This document shows positions 45,738-54,249 of a stretch of 64,000 bases of DNA, piece after piece. The notes beneath the pieces are model-generated. The model was given only the letters and a program-made list of their open reading frames with translations. It searched no databases and was not told the origin of the DNA. This stretch comes from Endozoicomonas numazuensis (GTDB lineage Bacteria > Pseudomonadota > Gammaproteobacteria > Pseudomonadales > Endozoicomonadaceae): contig NZ_JOKH01000003.1 of the NCBI RefSeq assembly GCF_000722635.1, forward strand, positions 132,983 to 196,982. The letters are read 5' to 3'. The stretch's first letter is position 1, and each line of letters starts with the position of its first letter. Both the position numbers and the translations under genes were made by a program.

Positions 45738-47411
45738 CCTGAATCCGTGAGTTTACCATCACTAAATCCACTAAAAACTCAGTCGTACCAGTACCTGTAG
45801 GCTAATATTTGCTCATCCCTATTTTCACCTTATAAGTGCATTTTTGTGGAACTTAAATTTGAGCAATCTGACACTGAGTTTTATACGCCGGCAGCCGGTC
45901 TCTGTTTTGTCGGTCATGCCCTGAACCAGAAAACATCTCTAAGGAAATCGCTGCGCTCTATCAAGAAACGTCACGGCATTCCTAATATTGATCTGGTGCG
46001 GGCTTTTGTCGGCTTATTGGCTTTGGGTAAAACTGATTTTGATGCTATTGATAACTATCGCCATGATGACTGGTTCAAGCGCAGTATGGACATTAAACAA
46101 ATGCCTTCCGCCAGTCGCTTGCGCCAGCGGTTTAATGAAGATGCCACTCAGTTGATCCCCTTAATTGAAGAAGCCCTCCCCGAGCTATTGGTCGAATTGG
46201 ATGCACCGATCTCTCCACTTTCAAAAGAACTCGATCACCTTCAGCACATTCCGCTGGATATAGACGTTACTCCGCAGGATAACAGCAAAACTCAAAAAGA
46301 AGGTGTGCAATGGACCTACAAGCACTTTCATGGCTTTGCCCCCATTATGTCTTATGTGGGAACCGAGGGATGGTGTCTAGGCACTGAACTACGTCCTGGT
46401 TCACAACACTCACAAAACGACTTCGTACCCTTCTTGAATACCGTATTACACAGACTTCGTCGTGTTACTCAAGCTCCGGTATTGCTGCGACTCGACAGTG
46501 GCCATGATGCAGAAGACACTCGCCGAGAGATTGCCGATCACAACCATGTGGATCACATCATCAAACTCAATCCACGTAAGCAGTATGCCGTAACAGCCTG
46601 GCTGCAAGCCTTTGAGACAGCCAGTGTTCAGTGGACAGAGCTTCGCCCCGGAAAAACGTATGCGACACACTCAGTTATCCATGAGACCGACTACGGCAGA
46701 CAGCGACTAATCATCCGTATTATCAAGCGTACTACTGACTCGGTGGGTCAGTATTTTTTAACACCAGACTACGAGCTGGATGGTTGGTGGACGACATTGG
46801 ATGAAACTGAATACGATAATGATAATGTTATATTACTCTATGAAGACCATGCGACCAGCGAACAGTTTCATAGTGAATTCAAGACTGACATGGATCTGGA
46901 AAGACTGCCTTCAGGTAAGTTTGATACGAATGATCTTGTCATGTGTCTTGGTGCACTGACCTACAAAATTTTGCGCTACATGGGGCAAACCTGTTTGCTG
47001 GGTCCTGATTCTCCGGTTCGCCACAAAGCTCAGCGCCGAAGAATCAAGACGGTTATGCAGGAGCTGGTTTACCAATCTGCGCGATTCCTGAAAAAGAGTC
47101 GCCAATTTATTCTTCGTTTTGGCCGACATAGCCCCGGGCTGTCGGCCTTTATGCAACTCTTTCCTGAAAAACAGCTCTGTTAGCTGATTATTTATTTCTC
47201 TCGACTGAATGAAAAAGTATGGCTGACACTGGCAGGATTTCGCTCGCCTTCAGAGCAGAAATCTTTCGGTATTCATTGGAAAAGAGCCGTGCTATTAAAT
47301 CTGTTCAGCTATTTTGTGGTGAATTGCACGCACCGAAAGCGTAAAACTTTCTGTCATTGAGTTAAATGAGATGGAAAATCTTCTCTGCAATCAAGAAATC
47401 ACGGATTCAGG
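45738..47411 (+). mobile_element. IS1380-family element nested in another IS, 5-bp duplication
   Basis: Inverted ends CCTGAATCCGTGA (45738) and TCACGGATTCAGG (ending 47411). The 5-bp GGGCA lies outside both ends (45733-45737 and 47412-47416). Removing the element and one GGGCA restores an unbroken frame PWVEDCPLTYKSNN in the host IS transposase, a direct proof of insertion. Confidence 0.96.
45846..47183 (+). CDS. IS1380-family transposase
   Basis: A 445-residue protein: PLDIDVTPQDNSKTQKEG (first Asp), VLLRLDSGHDAEDTRREI (second Asp), and YEDHATSEQFHSEFKTDMDLERL with the catalytic Glu, followed by LPSGKFDTNDLVM, typical of IS1380. Complete and probably active. Confidence 0.93.
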   Translation: MELKFEQSDTEFYTPAAGLCFVGHALNQKTSLRKSLRSIKKRHGIPNIDLVRAFVGLLALGKTDFDAIDNYRHDDWFKRSMDIKQMPSASRLRQRFNEDATQLIPLIEEALPELLVELDAPISPLSKELDHLQHIPLDIDVTPQDNSKTQKEGVQWTYKHFHGFAPIMSYVGTEGWCLGTELRPGSQHSQNDFVPFLNTVLHRLRRVTQAPVLLRLDSGHDAEDTRREIADHNHVDHIIKLNPRKQYAVTAWLQAFETASVQWTELRPGKTYATHSVIHETDYGRQRLIIRIIKRTTDSVGQYFLTPDYELDGWWTTLDETEYDNDNVILLYEDHATSEQFHSEFKTDMDLERLPSGKFDTNDLVMCLGALTYKILRYMGQTCLLGPDSPVRHKAQRRRIKTVMQELVYQSARFLKKSRQFILRFGRHSPGLSAFMQLFPEKQLC

Positions 47412-47626
47412 GGGCAGTCTTCAACCCATGGTTCAAATCGACAACCTGTTTTTAAAAACTGAATAAAAAATGGTAGCTGCCCCATTGGTGTGACTGATGC
47501 GTCAGGTTCCCACACGACATGGATTTTCCCCTCAAATGTGTCCACCTCAAGAGAGGTTGTCGAGCACTTTTTGCTGAGTTCTTTAGGCTCACCTTTTGGG
47601 TGAGTAGGTTTTGGTGGAAAAGTCAT
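47412..47626 (-). pseudogene. IS1380-like transposase, N-terminal part
   Basis: The ATG at 47626 starts about 70 codons (LPFFIQFLKTGCRFEPWVED) that continue in the fragment at 45737 after removal of the nested IS. Together they would make a transposase of about 510 residues. Confidence 0.85.
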
Positions 47627-47688
47627 CTGTATCCCTCTTTGCAGAAGGGATTACAGTTTAGTCGGGATTCTTAAGTGAGGAATTTAGG

Positions 47689-47966
47689 ATGAAGAAGCCA
47701 GGCCAACCGCCAAGAGTCTGGGTAAGATCCGCACCGGCACCAAGCTGCATACAGTGATCGAACTGCTCAGCCGCCCCGACGGGGCCGCCATCCACGAGAT
47801 CATGCGCGAAACCGGCTGGCAGCAACACACGGTGCGCGGCACCTTTGCCGGTACTCTGAAAAAACGACTGGGGCTGACCATCGAATCGGAAAAGCCTGAA
47901 GGCAAGGACCGCATTTACCGAATCACCGCCGGGCTAGATGCTCTCTTTCAGGGAGAGACCGCATGA
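47689..47966 (+). CDS. DUF3489 protein, 5' end cut by IS
   Basis: In frame from the IS border (EEARPTAKSLGKIRTGTKLH, then IELLSRPDGAAIHEIMRETG and TVRGTFAGTLKKRLGL) this is the winged-helix-like DUF3489 domain that is common in prophages next to DUF2924/recombinase genes. The normal start was lost with the sequence left of 47689. The stop overlaps the next ATG. Confidence 0.75.
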
Positions 47967-48304
47967 GCACCCGCGCCCGAATTGCAAGGCGGCTGGCTGA
48001 CGGTCGCTATTGCTCTATCTACTGTCACTTCGATGGGGATCAAGTGGGTAAAGTGCTGAGGGAACACTATCCCACTGAAGCAGACGCCAAGATCATTGTG
48101 AATTTTGGCGACCTGTCGAGCATCACCAAGAACGGCGTCGATGCTTATATGGACAAGGGTGAGCCCTGGGCCAAGATCCGGCCTCGTACCAGCGACGACC
48201 TCCAGAGCCTGATTGCCCTGGCCTGGGAGACCGGAGCCGAATACGTTTATTACTGGCAAGATGGCGGCTGGCAGAGCCATTCCATGTGGGGACCTCAGTC
48301 ATGA
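47963..48304 (+). CDS. Phage protein of unknown function, 113 aa
   Basis: Begins MSTRARIARRLADGRYCSIY; the pattern CHFDGDQVGKVLREHY and GAEYVYYWQDGGWQ is one I associate with conserved hypothetical proteins of temperate phages and integrative elements. Starts within the DUF3489 stop (ATGA) and ends overlapping the next start by 4 bases, so it is part of a three-gene operon. Confidence 0.75.
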   Translation: MSTRARIARRLADGRYCSIYCHFDGDQVGKVLREHYPTEADAKIIVNFGDLSSITKNGVDAYMDKGEPWAKIRPRTSDDLQSLIALAWETGAEYVYYWQDGGWQSHSMWGPQS

Positions 48305-48669
48305 GAGACCCGATTCTATTGGCCGTTGAACTCAGCAGCGGCTCCTTTCTCTCCTGTCGTTTGCTCCATCCTGATCGTCACACCCTCCCCAGTCTCAAGC
48401 GCTGGTACCGGACAATGCCTGAAGCCATCTTTCTGATCCAATTGGGAGATCTGCACTACCTGAAAGAGAGGCAGACTTCTGCTTTGTACCGCGATTGGGG
48501 AGACAGCTGGCAGGATCACCAACCTCGTATAAATACAAGCTTCAACCACCTGAAGGCACTGGCTCGCACTTTGAAGATCAAAACGCTTCTCTGTCACCAG
48601 AGTCAACTCTGGATTGAGCTCAACCTGAAATCTGTCAACCAGGTTGACAACTTCGACCGCCCAGGTTGA
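48301..48669 (+). CDS. Hypothetical protein, third gene of the DUF3489 operon
   Basis: A 122-residue protein from ATG 48301. No family recognised; the body has alternating strands and a helical end. The last codons run into the GGTTGACA repeat array (48640-48749), so the 3' end may be part of that element. Confidence 0.55.
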   Translation: MRDPILLAVELSSGSFLSCRLLHPDRHTLPSLKRWYRTMPEAIFLIQLGDLHYLKERQTSALYRDWGDSWQDHQPRINTSFNHLKALARTLKIKTLLCHQSQLWIELNLKSVNQVDNFDRPG

Positions 48670-48749
48670 CAAAATCTTCAACGGGTTGACACCGGAAAGC
48701 CCCGTCATTACTAGGCTACTCCTGATTTTGTCAACCTGAGTGTCAACCC
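48663..48749. promoter_or_regulatory. Interlocked inverted repeats around GGTTGACA
   Basis: AGGTTGACAAAATC (48663-48676) pairs exactly with GATTTTGTCAACCT (48724-48737), and GGGTTGACAC (48683-48692) with GTGTCAACCC (48740-48749). The arms are staggered, not nested, so they look like protein-binding sites in opposite orientations rather than a single hairpin. A further AGGTTGACAA lies at about 48641. Candidate operator or iteron set of the prophage. Confidence 0.6.
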
Positions 48750-48899
48750 CGATTTTCACTCTGTCGCTGGCGCTATTTCGCGCTGATGCATACCCGCACT
48801 AGAAGACACCGCCCAGGGACCCCGGAACGGTCGTCAGAAGCCTTCTATCAAGCTTTCTCTTCGATCTCGAGACGCTCCCTGCATTTAAAAAGAAGCTCC

Positions 48900-49028
48900 T
48901 CAAGACTTATCCTTTTTGTTTGCCCTTATAGCGGCTTCCAGTTGTTTGGAATCGTTTAGAAGCCTGCCCTTATTTTTCTGAAGGTACTTCTTAATTTCTT
49001 CTGGCGTCTTTGGTGCTGAATTAGTCAT
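48900..49028 (-). CDS. Small prophage ORF, 42 aa
   Basis: Minus-strand ATG at 49028 gives MTNSAPKTPEEIKKYLQKNK and a Lys-rich end. Its ATGACTAA overlaps the stop of the gene at 49021-49194, the compact spacing expected of real phage genes. Function unknown. Confidence 0.5.
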   Translation of the reverse strand: MTNSAPKTPEEIKKYLQKNKGRLLNDSKQLEAAIRANKKDKS

Positions 49029-49194
49029 CGTGCTTCCTGTCTCTAATTCGGTCCAAATCAGATGGATTGGTCATCTTTCCAGTGGGCTCTTCAACAGGAC
49101 ACTCTCTGGAGCGCTGCTTTACTTCTTCACCTTCTTTTTTCATTCGCTTCCTGACTTCTTGAAGCCTCTTCTCATACTCTTCGTCGGACAACAT
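49021..49194 (-). CDS. Small prophage ORF, 57 aa
   Basis: ATG at 49194, 57 residues, strongly charged helix (MLSDEEYEKRLQEVRKRMKK). Lies between the acetyltransferase-like gene (ends 49199) and the 42-aa ORF with which it overlaps by 8 bases. Function unknown. Confidence 0.5.
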   Translation of the reverse strand: MLSDEEYEKRLQEVRKRMKKEGEEVKQRSRECPVEEPTGKMTNPSDLDRIRDRKHDD

Positions 49195-49198
49195 AGGC

Positions 49199-49738
49199 TT
49201 ACCTCTTCTTCATACCAATACGTTTGCCACAATAACGTTCTGGTGCCATATACCCCTGATTCTTATAATAATCAATTGCACCTGATACAGGGTCCAGAAG
49301 CCAGATCTCATCAGCCCCAACTAAATCAGCATAGACTGTGGCCCCAAAAGAAAGGATAGGGAAAACAGCCTCTCCAAGTGGGCTAGGCCTTACCGGGGTA
49401 GCTTCAATTAGGTTCATACGAACCTTGGAACCATTCTTTGATAGACTCCCGTATGTCAGCCCACACAGTTCACTGCCTGACCAGATAGACATTTCAAAGC
49501 GTTTGGGTTTCGTCTGGTACGATTTAAATTCGGGCTCCCAGTCCCAAATAGCTCTGGAACGTCGATACCCTTCCCCCTGAAGGGTTTTCCACGAATCAGC
49601 CAGTAATGCAGTACTGCGTGAAATACCTTTAATAGTTGCGTGGGGCCACGTCTCCTGAGTGATGGACCACACGTCTTCTCTGATTCTTTGGTAATAGTGG
49701 ATGACTGAAGGGTAATTATGGAATTTAGATGAGTTCAC
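49199..49738 (-). CDS. GNAT-like acetyltransferase, prophage
   Basis: The GTG at 49738 has AAAGGA 8 bases upstream. The 179-residue product shows RFEMSIWSGSELCGLTYG, then VRMNLIEATPVRPSPLG and ADLVGADEIWLLDPVSGAIDYYKNQGY, the last being the end of a GNAT fold with the Tyr-x-Asn/Lys pattern. Many siphophages carry such a gene near lysis genes. Substrate unknown. Confidence 0.65.
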   Translation of the reverse strand: MNSSKFHNYPSVIHYYQRIREDVWSITQETWPHATIKGISRSTALLADSWKTLQGEGYRRSRAIWDWEPEFKSYQTKPKRFEMSIWSGSELCGLTYGSLSKNGSKVRMNLIEATPVRPSPLGEAVFPILSFGATVYADLVGADEIWLLDPVSGAIDYYKNQGYMAPERYCGKRIGMKKR

Positions 49739-49858
49739 AATACATCCTTTTCTTTTTATACGACTATCCCTTTGTCCAGAGTCTACAGGAATATTCAAAA
49801 CCTGTCTGAAAAAATCAAAGCGTTTTAAGCCCTATCATCTAGCGAAAATAAAGAGACC

Positions 49859-50233
49859 TTAAAAACCCTTACCAAGTCTTGTTGCCACCTTCTCAATCCC
49901 CCGGCTGGCAATGTATCCACCAATGCCCAACTGGATAATGCTGAACAGTTTCAGTTCCACCGCCTCGGTAAGATTCGGTGCTGACCAGCCCATCCAACGA
50001 CACACGACCAACGCCGTAAACACCAGCATCACGATGGGTCGCCAGTTTCTTTGCAGCCAGCCTTCCCCCTGAGCTTCGGCTTTGATGACTCCAGCCTGTT
50101 GCTCTAGCTCCTCCAGCTCTCCGTTGAGAAGCATCTCGGTCAGCTCAGTCTTGGCTGCCTGAGCCTTGCCCGCATCTGGAAAGAGTTTGTCGATAACCTT
50201 TCCCAGCACCGGAATGGCTGCAACGAGACTCAC
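49859..50233 (-). CDS. Holin, 3TM-type
   Basis: A 124-residue protein with an amphipathic N-terminal helix, then RNWRPIVMLVFTALVVCRWM and a second membrane segment (LFSIIQLGIGGYIASRG). Matches holin_3TMs size and layout. 4-base overlap with the amidase gene; forms the inner-membrane pore at lysis. Confidence 0.85.
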   Translation of the reverse strand: MSLVAAIPVLGKVIDKLFPDAGKAQAAKTELTEMLLNGELEELEQQAGVIKAEAQGEGWLQRNWRPIVMLVFTALVVCRWMGWSAPNLTEAVELKLFSIIQLGIGGYIASRGIEKVATRLGKGF

Positions 50234-50676
50234 TGCTTACCTCCTAACAGTCCTTCCTGTCGAAGCCAATAGTGCACATCGAAGTTGGGACAGGTCTTCA
50301 CCTTACTGAAGTGGTGATGACCATGAACCACAGCATTTGGATACAGTGCTTGGTGGCCTGCCACCAGGAACTTCAGCATCCGTTTTTGATCCGAAGTGAA
50401 GTTATCGTCAGGCTGATTGTTCTGTCCCAGACCACCCACCAGGCAGATCCCTACACTCTCGTGATTGTGACACTTCACGTGAGCACCCCAGTTATCAATT
50501 GGCCTGCCCTGTTTCACCGAACCATCCCGTTCAATCACCCAGTGATAACCAATGTCCAGAAAGGCCCTCTCCATCATGTGCCATCGTTTGATGTCCTCGA
50601 AGGTGATGCACTGATTCGCCCGGGTGTCTGAACAGTGCACAACGATGAAGTTGGTTTCCTTACGCTTACTCATCAC
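50230..50676 (-). CDS. N-acetylmuramoyl-L-alanine amidase (endolysin)
   Basis: A 148-residue T7-lysozyme-type amidase_2: NFIVVHCSDTRANQ (zinc His), GYHWVIERDGSVKQGRP, NHESVGICLVGG, and VHGHHHFSKVKTCPNFDV (zinc His and Cys). No signal peptide, so it depends on the holin. Cleaves the peptidoglycan amide bond. Confidence 0.94.
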   Translation of the reverse strand: MMSKRKETNFIVVHCSDTRANQCITFEDIKRWHMMERAFLDIGYHWVIERDGSVKQGRPIDNWGAHVKCHNHESVGICLVGGLGQNNQPDDNFTSDQKRMLKFLVAGHQALYPNAVVHGHHHFSKVKTCPNFDVHYWLRQEGLLGGKQ

Positions 50677-50952
50677 TCACCCCCTGAGAAAGTATGACAA
50701 CAGTCCGATAGTGGCGGTCAGCACAACCCAACCGAATCGTTCAAAGTAGTTCAACACCACACCTCGTTTACTGGACTGAAACTCCAGCTGCCGAATGCGT
50801 TTCTCCTGCTCATCCAGTCGTTCGTCCTGCCGGGAAAGGTTGCTGCTCTGATGAGTCATCCGTTCTTCAATCATGGCCAGGCGAGACACCGCATCACTCA
50901 GCTTATCGAGCTTGGAATCAATCTGATCCAGTCGCCTTGAGAGATCGTCCAT
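50677..50952 (-). CDS. Coiled-coil protein with C-terminal membrane helix, lysis module
   Basis: Ninety-one residues: a heptad coil (RLDQIDSKLDKLSDAVSRLA and onward) followed by one membrane helix (WVVLTATIGLLSYFLRG). Directly upstream of the amidase. Similar in outline to XhlA-type lysis accessory proteins. Overlaps the methyltransferase 3' end by 35 bases. Confidence 0.7.
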   Translation of the reverse strand: MDDLSRRLDQIDSKLDKLSDAVSRLAMIEERMTHQSSNLSRQDERLDEQEKRIRQLEFQSSKRGVVLNYFERFGWVVLTATIGLLSYFLRG

Positions 50953-52195
50953 GTCTATCGCCCCTGGTTTGTTCGAAGGTCAGATTACTGGATTCAAGGT
51001 AGGCTTCCTTGCCGGTGTACTCCTCCCATCGGCGCACGATCACATCGACGTATTTGGGGTCGAGTTCAGTCAGCCGGGCACTGCGATGGGACTTTTCACA
51101 GGCAATCAATGTGGAGCCAGAGCCACCAAACAGATCCAGCACAATGTCATGGGTTTTGGAAGAGTTACGGATAGCCCGTTCCACCAGTTCCACCGGTTTC
51201 ATGGTGGGGTGCAGGTCATTCCTGGCAGGCTTGCTGTAGAACCAGACATCGCCCTGATCCCGAGCTCCACACCAGAAGTGTTCATTACCTTCCTTCCAGC
51301 CGTAGAGGATCGGTTCGTACTGTCGCTGGTAATCGGAGCGCCCCAGGGTAAACGTGTTCTTGGCCCAGATGATAAACGTGGACCACTTGCCCCCGGCCTC
51401 CCGAAAAGCTTTCTGGAGCGTATCCAGTTCAGACGACGACATGCAGATATAAATTGCCCCCTTGCAAACCCCGAGCAGGTTGGTCATGGCGGCCAGCAGG
51501 AAAGCATGGAATTCAGAGCCCAGGTTGTCGTTCTTGATCCGACGATCTTTTTTGGCTTTGCCATTTTTCTCCGGGTTGGCGTAGTCGACGTTGTAGGGCG
51601 GATCGGTGAACACCATGTCCGCCAGCTGGCCAGCCATCAGGGTTTCCACATCGGCCTGTTCGGTAGCACTGCCGCAAAGTACCCGGTGATCCCCCAGAAC
51701 CCAGAGATCACCAGTCTGGCTGACAGGATGTTCTTCCGGTTCAGGAATGTCGTCATCGTCGGTCTGGCCTTCAGGCTCGTCCACCAGCAGCAGGCCTTCC
51801 AGCTCTTCATCGGAAAACCCCATCAGATCCAGGTCAAAATCCAGGGCATCCAGTTCTGCCAGTTCCTGCTTGAGCAGGTCTTCGTCCCAACCCGAGTTAG
51901 CTGTGATCTGGTTGTCAGCAATCACAAGTGCCCGACGCTGTGTCTCATCCAGATGTCCCAGAACAATCACCGGCACCGTGTCCATGCCCAGTTGGTTCGC
52001 AGCCATCAAACGACCATGACCAGCTACGATGACATCATCACTGCCCACCAGCACCGGATTGACAAACCCGAACTCCTCGATGGACCGGGCAATCTGGCTC
52101 ACCTGTTCATCGGAGTGAGTCCGGGCATTGTTGGCATAGGGCACCAGACTGGCGACTGAGCGATGTTCGATGGCTTCGACAAGGATTCTGGACAT
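50918..52195 (-). CDS. ParB-like nuclease domain fused to DNA methyltransferase
   Basis: A 425-residue phage protein. Residues about 5-130: ParB/Srx domain (NNARTHSDEQVSQIARSIEE, VAGHGRLMAANQLG). An acidic linker follows. Residues about 165-410: N6-adenine or N4-cytosine methylase with TDPPYNVDYANPEK (motif IV) before VLDLFGGSGSTLIACE (motif I), the beta-class order. Probably modifies prophage DNA to evade restriction; the target site cannot be read from sequence. Confidence 0.93.
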   Translation of the reverse strand: MSRILVEAIEHRSVASLVPYANNARTHSDEQVSQIARSIEEFGFVNPVLVGSDDVIVAGHGRLMAANQLGMDTVPVIVLGHLDETQRRALVIADNQITANSGWDEDLLKQELAELDALDFDLDLMGFSDEELEGLLLVDEPEGQTDDDDIPEPEEHPVSQTGDLWVLGDHRVLCGSATEQADVETLMAGQLADMVFTDPPYNVDYANPEKNGKAKKDRRIKNDNLGSEFHAFLLAAMTNLLGVCKGAIYICMSSSELDTLQKAFREAGGKWSTFIIWAKNTFTLGRSDYQRQYEPILYGWKEGNEHFWCGARDQGDVWFYSKPARNDLHPTMKPVELVERAIRNSSKTHDIVLDLFGGSGSTLIACEKSHRSARLTELDPKYVDVIVRRWEEYTGKEAYLESSNLTFEQTRGDRHGRSLKATGSD

Positions 52196-52375
52196 GGTTC
52201 TTCCGTGATTTCCAGAGACAAGAAAACCTCAGACCGGGAGGGTGTGAGGTTCAGGTGCACTTCGCTTCGATGTTAGCGTTAATTCTTGTCAAATTTGGCG
52301 AAAGTGTCCACCCCTTGAAGAGGCCTCTATTTTGGATTTACCCGGACAAAACCGGACACTACGAGTTACTTCGGG

Positions 52376-52756
52376 TTACTCCGGGTTACGTCCTCCGGCC
52401 AAATGGATAGCAATCCGGCTCATGGCTTTGCGCCAGTGTGCGTAAGGCGTCTTCCGGTTCACACCCAGATCTTCAGCAATCACTCGCCAAGGCAACCCTG
52501 AAGCACGAAGCCAGATCAGCCTGCGTTCCTCCTCACTGACCCAGCGCAGCCAGCGCATGCACTGCACCATTCGGTCAACCTCATCCTCCGAAGGCTCGGG
52601 GAGTCTCAGGATTTTGTTTTCACCCTGGTAGACCTCCCAGCGATTGGGATTGATCTCCGGCCAGAAGGCGGAGTACCGGAGATTAATCCCTGACGACACT
52701 CGTCGTGCCACCAGCCAGGCTTCCCGATAGCGATTGGCCAGTTCGTTGATGTCCAT
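52376..52756 (-). CDS. DUF6362-like HTH protein
   Basis: ATG at 52756 preceded by GAGAGG. The 126-residue protein ends with a helix-turn-helix (RLIWLRASGLPWRVIAEDLG, NRKTPYAHWRKAMSRIA), like sigma-region-4 or terminase-small HTHs. It is probably a DNA-binding late regulator or packaging-related protein. Expressed downstream of the replication genes. Confidence 0.65.
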   Translation of the reverse strand: MDINELANRYREAWLVARRVSSGINLRYSAFWPEINPNRWEVYQGENKILRLPEPSEDEVDRMVQCMRWLRWVSEEERRLIWLRASGLPWRVIAEDLGVNRKTPYAHWRKAMSRIAIHLAGGRNPE

Positions 52757-52804
52757 TTCGACGCCTCTCTGAGTCGATTTCCAGCCGGAAATATCACGTG
52801 TCAG

Positions 52805-53060
52805 TAAGGTTGGAAATTTAAGTTCCAACCTTACTTATATAAGTAAGGTGTTCTGGAAATTGGAAACGGGTTATTTTTCAACAAGTTACACGTTTCCAGA
52901 GCCACACCATTTCCTGGAAACTGGAAATGCGACATATGTCATTCAATTTTGTAGATTTCTTCATGCTTTCAGACTGTTAGAGCACCTTCTTAAACTTTTC
53001 TCCGTTTCCAAAAATCTGGAAATGTTCTGGAAATGCTGGAAATTGGAAACGCTCTGGAAA
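52805..53060. promoter_or_regulatory. Repeat-rich non-coding region: palindromes and TGGAAA repeats
   Basis: An 11-bp inverted repeat TAAGGTTGGAA-N7-TTCCAACCTTA (52805-52833) runs into the palindrome CTTACTTATATAAGTAAG. From there to 53060 the hexamer TGGAAA occurs about nine times, five of them in the last 50 bases, plus two reverse copies. It lies between the AAA-ATPase/primase genes and the HTH gene. It could be the prophage replication origin or an operator cluster. Confidence 0.6.
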
Positions 53061-53067
53061 CGCTAAA

Positions 53068-54249
53068 TCAGTCATTTTTCAGCCGATCAGCACCCTCTTC
53101 GATCCGGCCTTTGCCATCAGCAAATGGTCCCCAGGGAGAGTCCAGCCACTTATGTTCTTTTGATCCCATAAGTGTACCCTTGACCACTCTTGGAGGACGC
53201 TCACTCAACAATTCCTGAACCATATTTTCCAGCTTGTGTCTTGGCATATGATGGAAGGCTTCAGGAAGACGATGCCGGTGTTTGAAGACACCATTAACAC
53301 CTGTGTGTGTAAAAGGATGCCCACGACTGGCAGCCATTCTGATGCCACCTGCCAGCACTCCCAGCAGGTCATAGGTAGAAGGCTGCTGACCTTTTATCCT
53401 TGCGGTCAGATCTTCCAACAACCCGATACCGTTGCGTTTATAGGTCCGGATTGTCCGATCCGCCGGGCCATTGGATTTCACCACCGCTCCCTGGTAAAAA
53501 CTTCTCGACTCGGGAATCAGGTTCAGGGTCTGACAAACCTGTTGAACCACCAGATCCTGAGCAGGCCAGAAGGCATAAGCCATACGAACACCATCCACCA
53601 GCGCACTACTGCCTCGGATGGCATCTCTGGCTTGCTCTGCGTTTTCGATAGGTTTCTGCCCTGGTGGCTTTCGCATATGGTGTACCACAATCACAGTGGC
53701 TCCAGTTTCACTGGCCAGGTTTGCTAACAGCCCTGTCAGGTAGCTGCCCACCGCAGGATCGGCATTCACATCGGCATGGACAAAAGACGATAAAGGATCA
53801 AAAACCACCAGTTTGAGATCTTCAATGGCCTGTAACTGCCTGACCACCTGGGTAAACTCCGTTGTCGTTCTTGGCCCTTCCGGAGTTTCCCTGACCATAG
53901 GGAATGGCCCACCTGCATTGGGTAAGGGAATGATGACCAGCTTCTCAGGTGACTTCAGTCTCAAGTCAGTTGGGTCCAGTTTTTCCAGGCGGCGATGCAC
54001 TTCTGCCTGATCATCCTCAGATGTGAAGACGACTGCGGTTCCGTGCTGTAAAACCTTGCCACCAAATACTTCGACCGTGAGACCGTCGCAGCAGGCAATT
54101 TCCAGCGCCAGTTTCAGGGTGAGCATCCCTTTGCCGGTATCACCCATTGCAGCAAGAATGGACACAACCCCCAATGGAAACGAGCCTTCAATAAGAAAAT
54201 GCTGTTCAGGAGCCTTGCCTTTATAACGAAGCGCACTCCAGTCTGACAG
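53068..54249 (-). CDS. AAA-family replicative helicase (RepA-like), unusual start
   Basis: RecA-fold helicase: VVSILAAMGDTGKGMLTLKLA (Walker A), LKLVVFDPLSSF (Walker B), GATVIVVHHMRK (His/Arg sensor) and a winged-helix C-terminus. The obvious TTG start (54174) would begin inside the conserved DWSAL...PLGVV segment. The frame is open upstream without ATG; a CTG at 54249 would give MSDWSALRYKGKAPEQ and overlap the primase gene by 29 bases. Otherwise the two genes may be joined by a frameshift. Confidence 0.82.
   Translation of the reverse strand: MSDWSALRYKGKAPEQHFLIEGSFPLGVVSILAAMGDTGKGMLTLKLALEIACCDGLTVEVFGGKVLQHGTAVVFTSEDDQAEVHRRLEKLDPTDLRLKSPEKLVIIPLPNAGGPFPMVRETPEGPRTTTEFTQVVRQLQAIEDLKLVVFDPLSSFVHADVNADPAVGSYLTGLLANLASETGATVIVVHHMRKPPGQKPIENAEQARDAIRGSSALVDGVRMAYAFWPAQDLVVQQVCQTLNLIPESRSFYQGAVVKSNGPADRTIRTYKRNGIGLLEDLTARIKGQQPSTYDLLGVLAGGIRMAASRGHPFTHTGVNGVFKHRHRLPEAFHHMPRHKLENMVQELLSERPPRVVKGTLMGSKEHKWLDSPWGPFADGKGRIEEGADRLKND

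Larger units (their letters stand above)
44315..47688 (-). mobile_element. IS1380-like element, interrupted by a second IS
   Basis: Ends CCTAAATTC (44315-44323) and GAATTTAGG (47680-47688) are inverted repeats. Its transposase gene is in two parts separated by the IS at 45738-47411. No target duplication is visible at its outer ends (TTCAA versus ATGAA), suggesting that adjacent prophage DNA was deleted. Confidence 0.8.

Noticed and set aside
48316..48759. Minus-strand ORF of 147 codons
   Set aside because: Antisense to the coupled plus-strand gene 48301-48669 and crosses the inverted-repeat region.
50951..52159. Plus-strand ORF of 402 codons
   Set aside because: Shadow of the ParB-methyltransferase gene on the minus strand, which has DPPY and FGGSG motifs.
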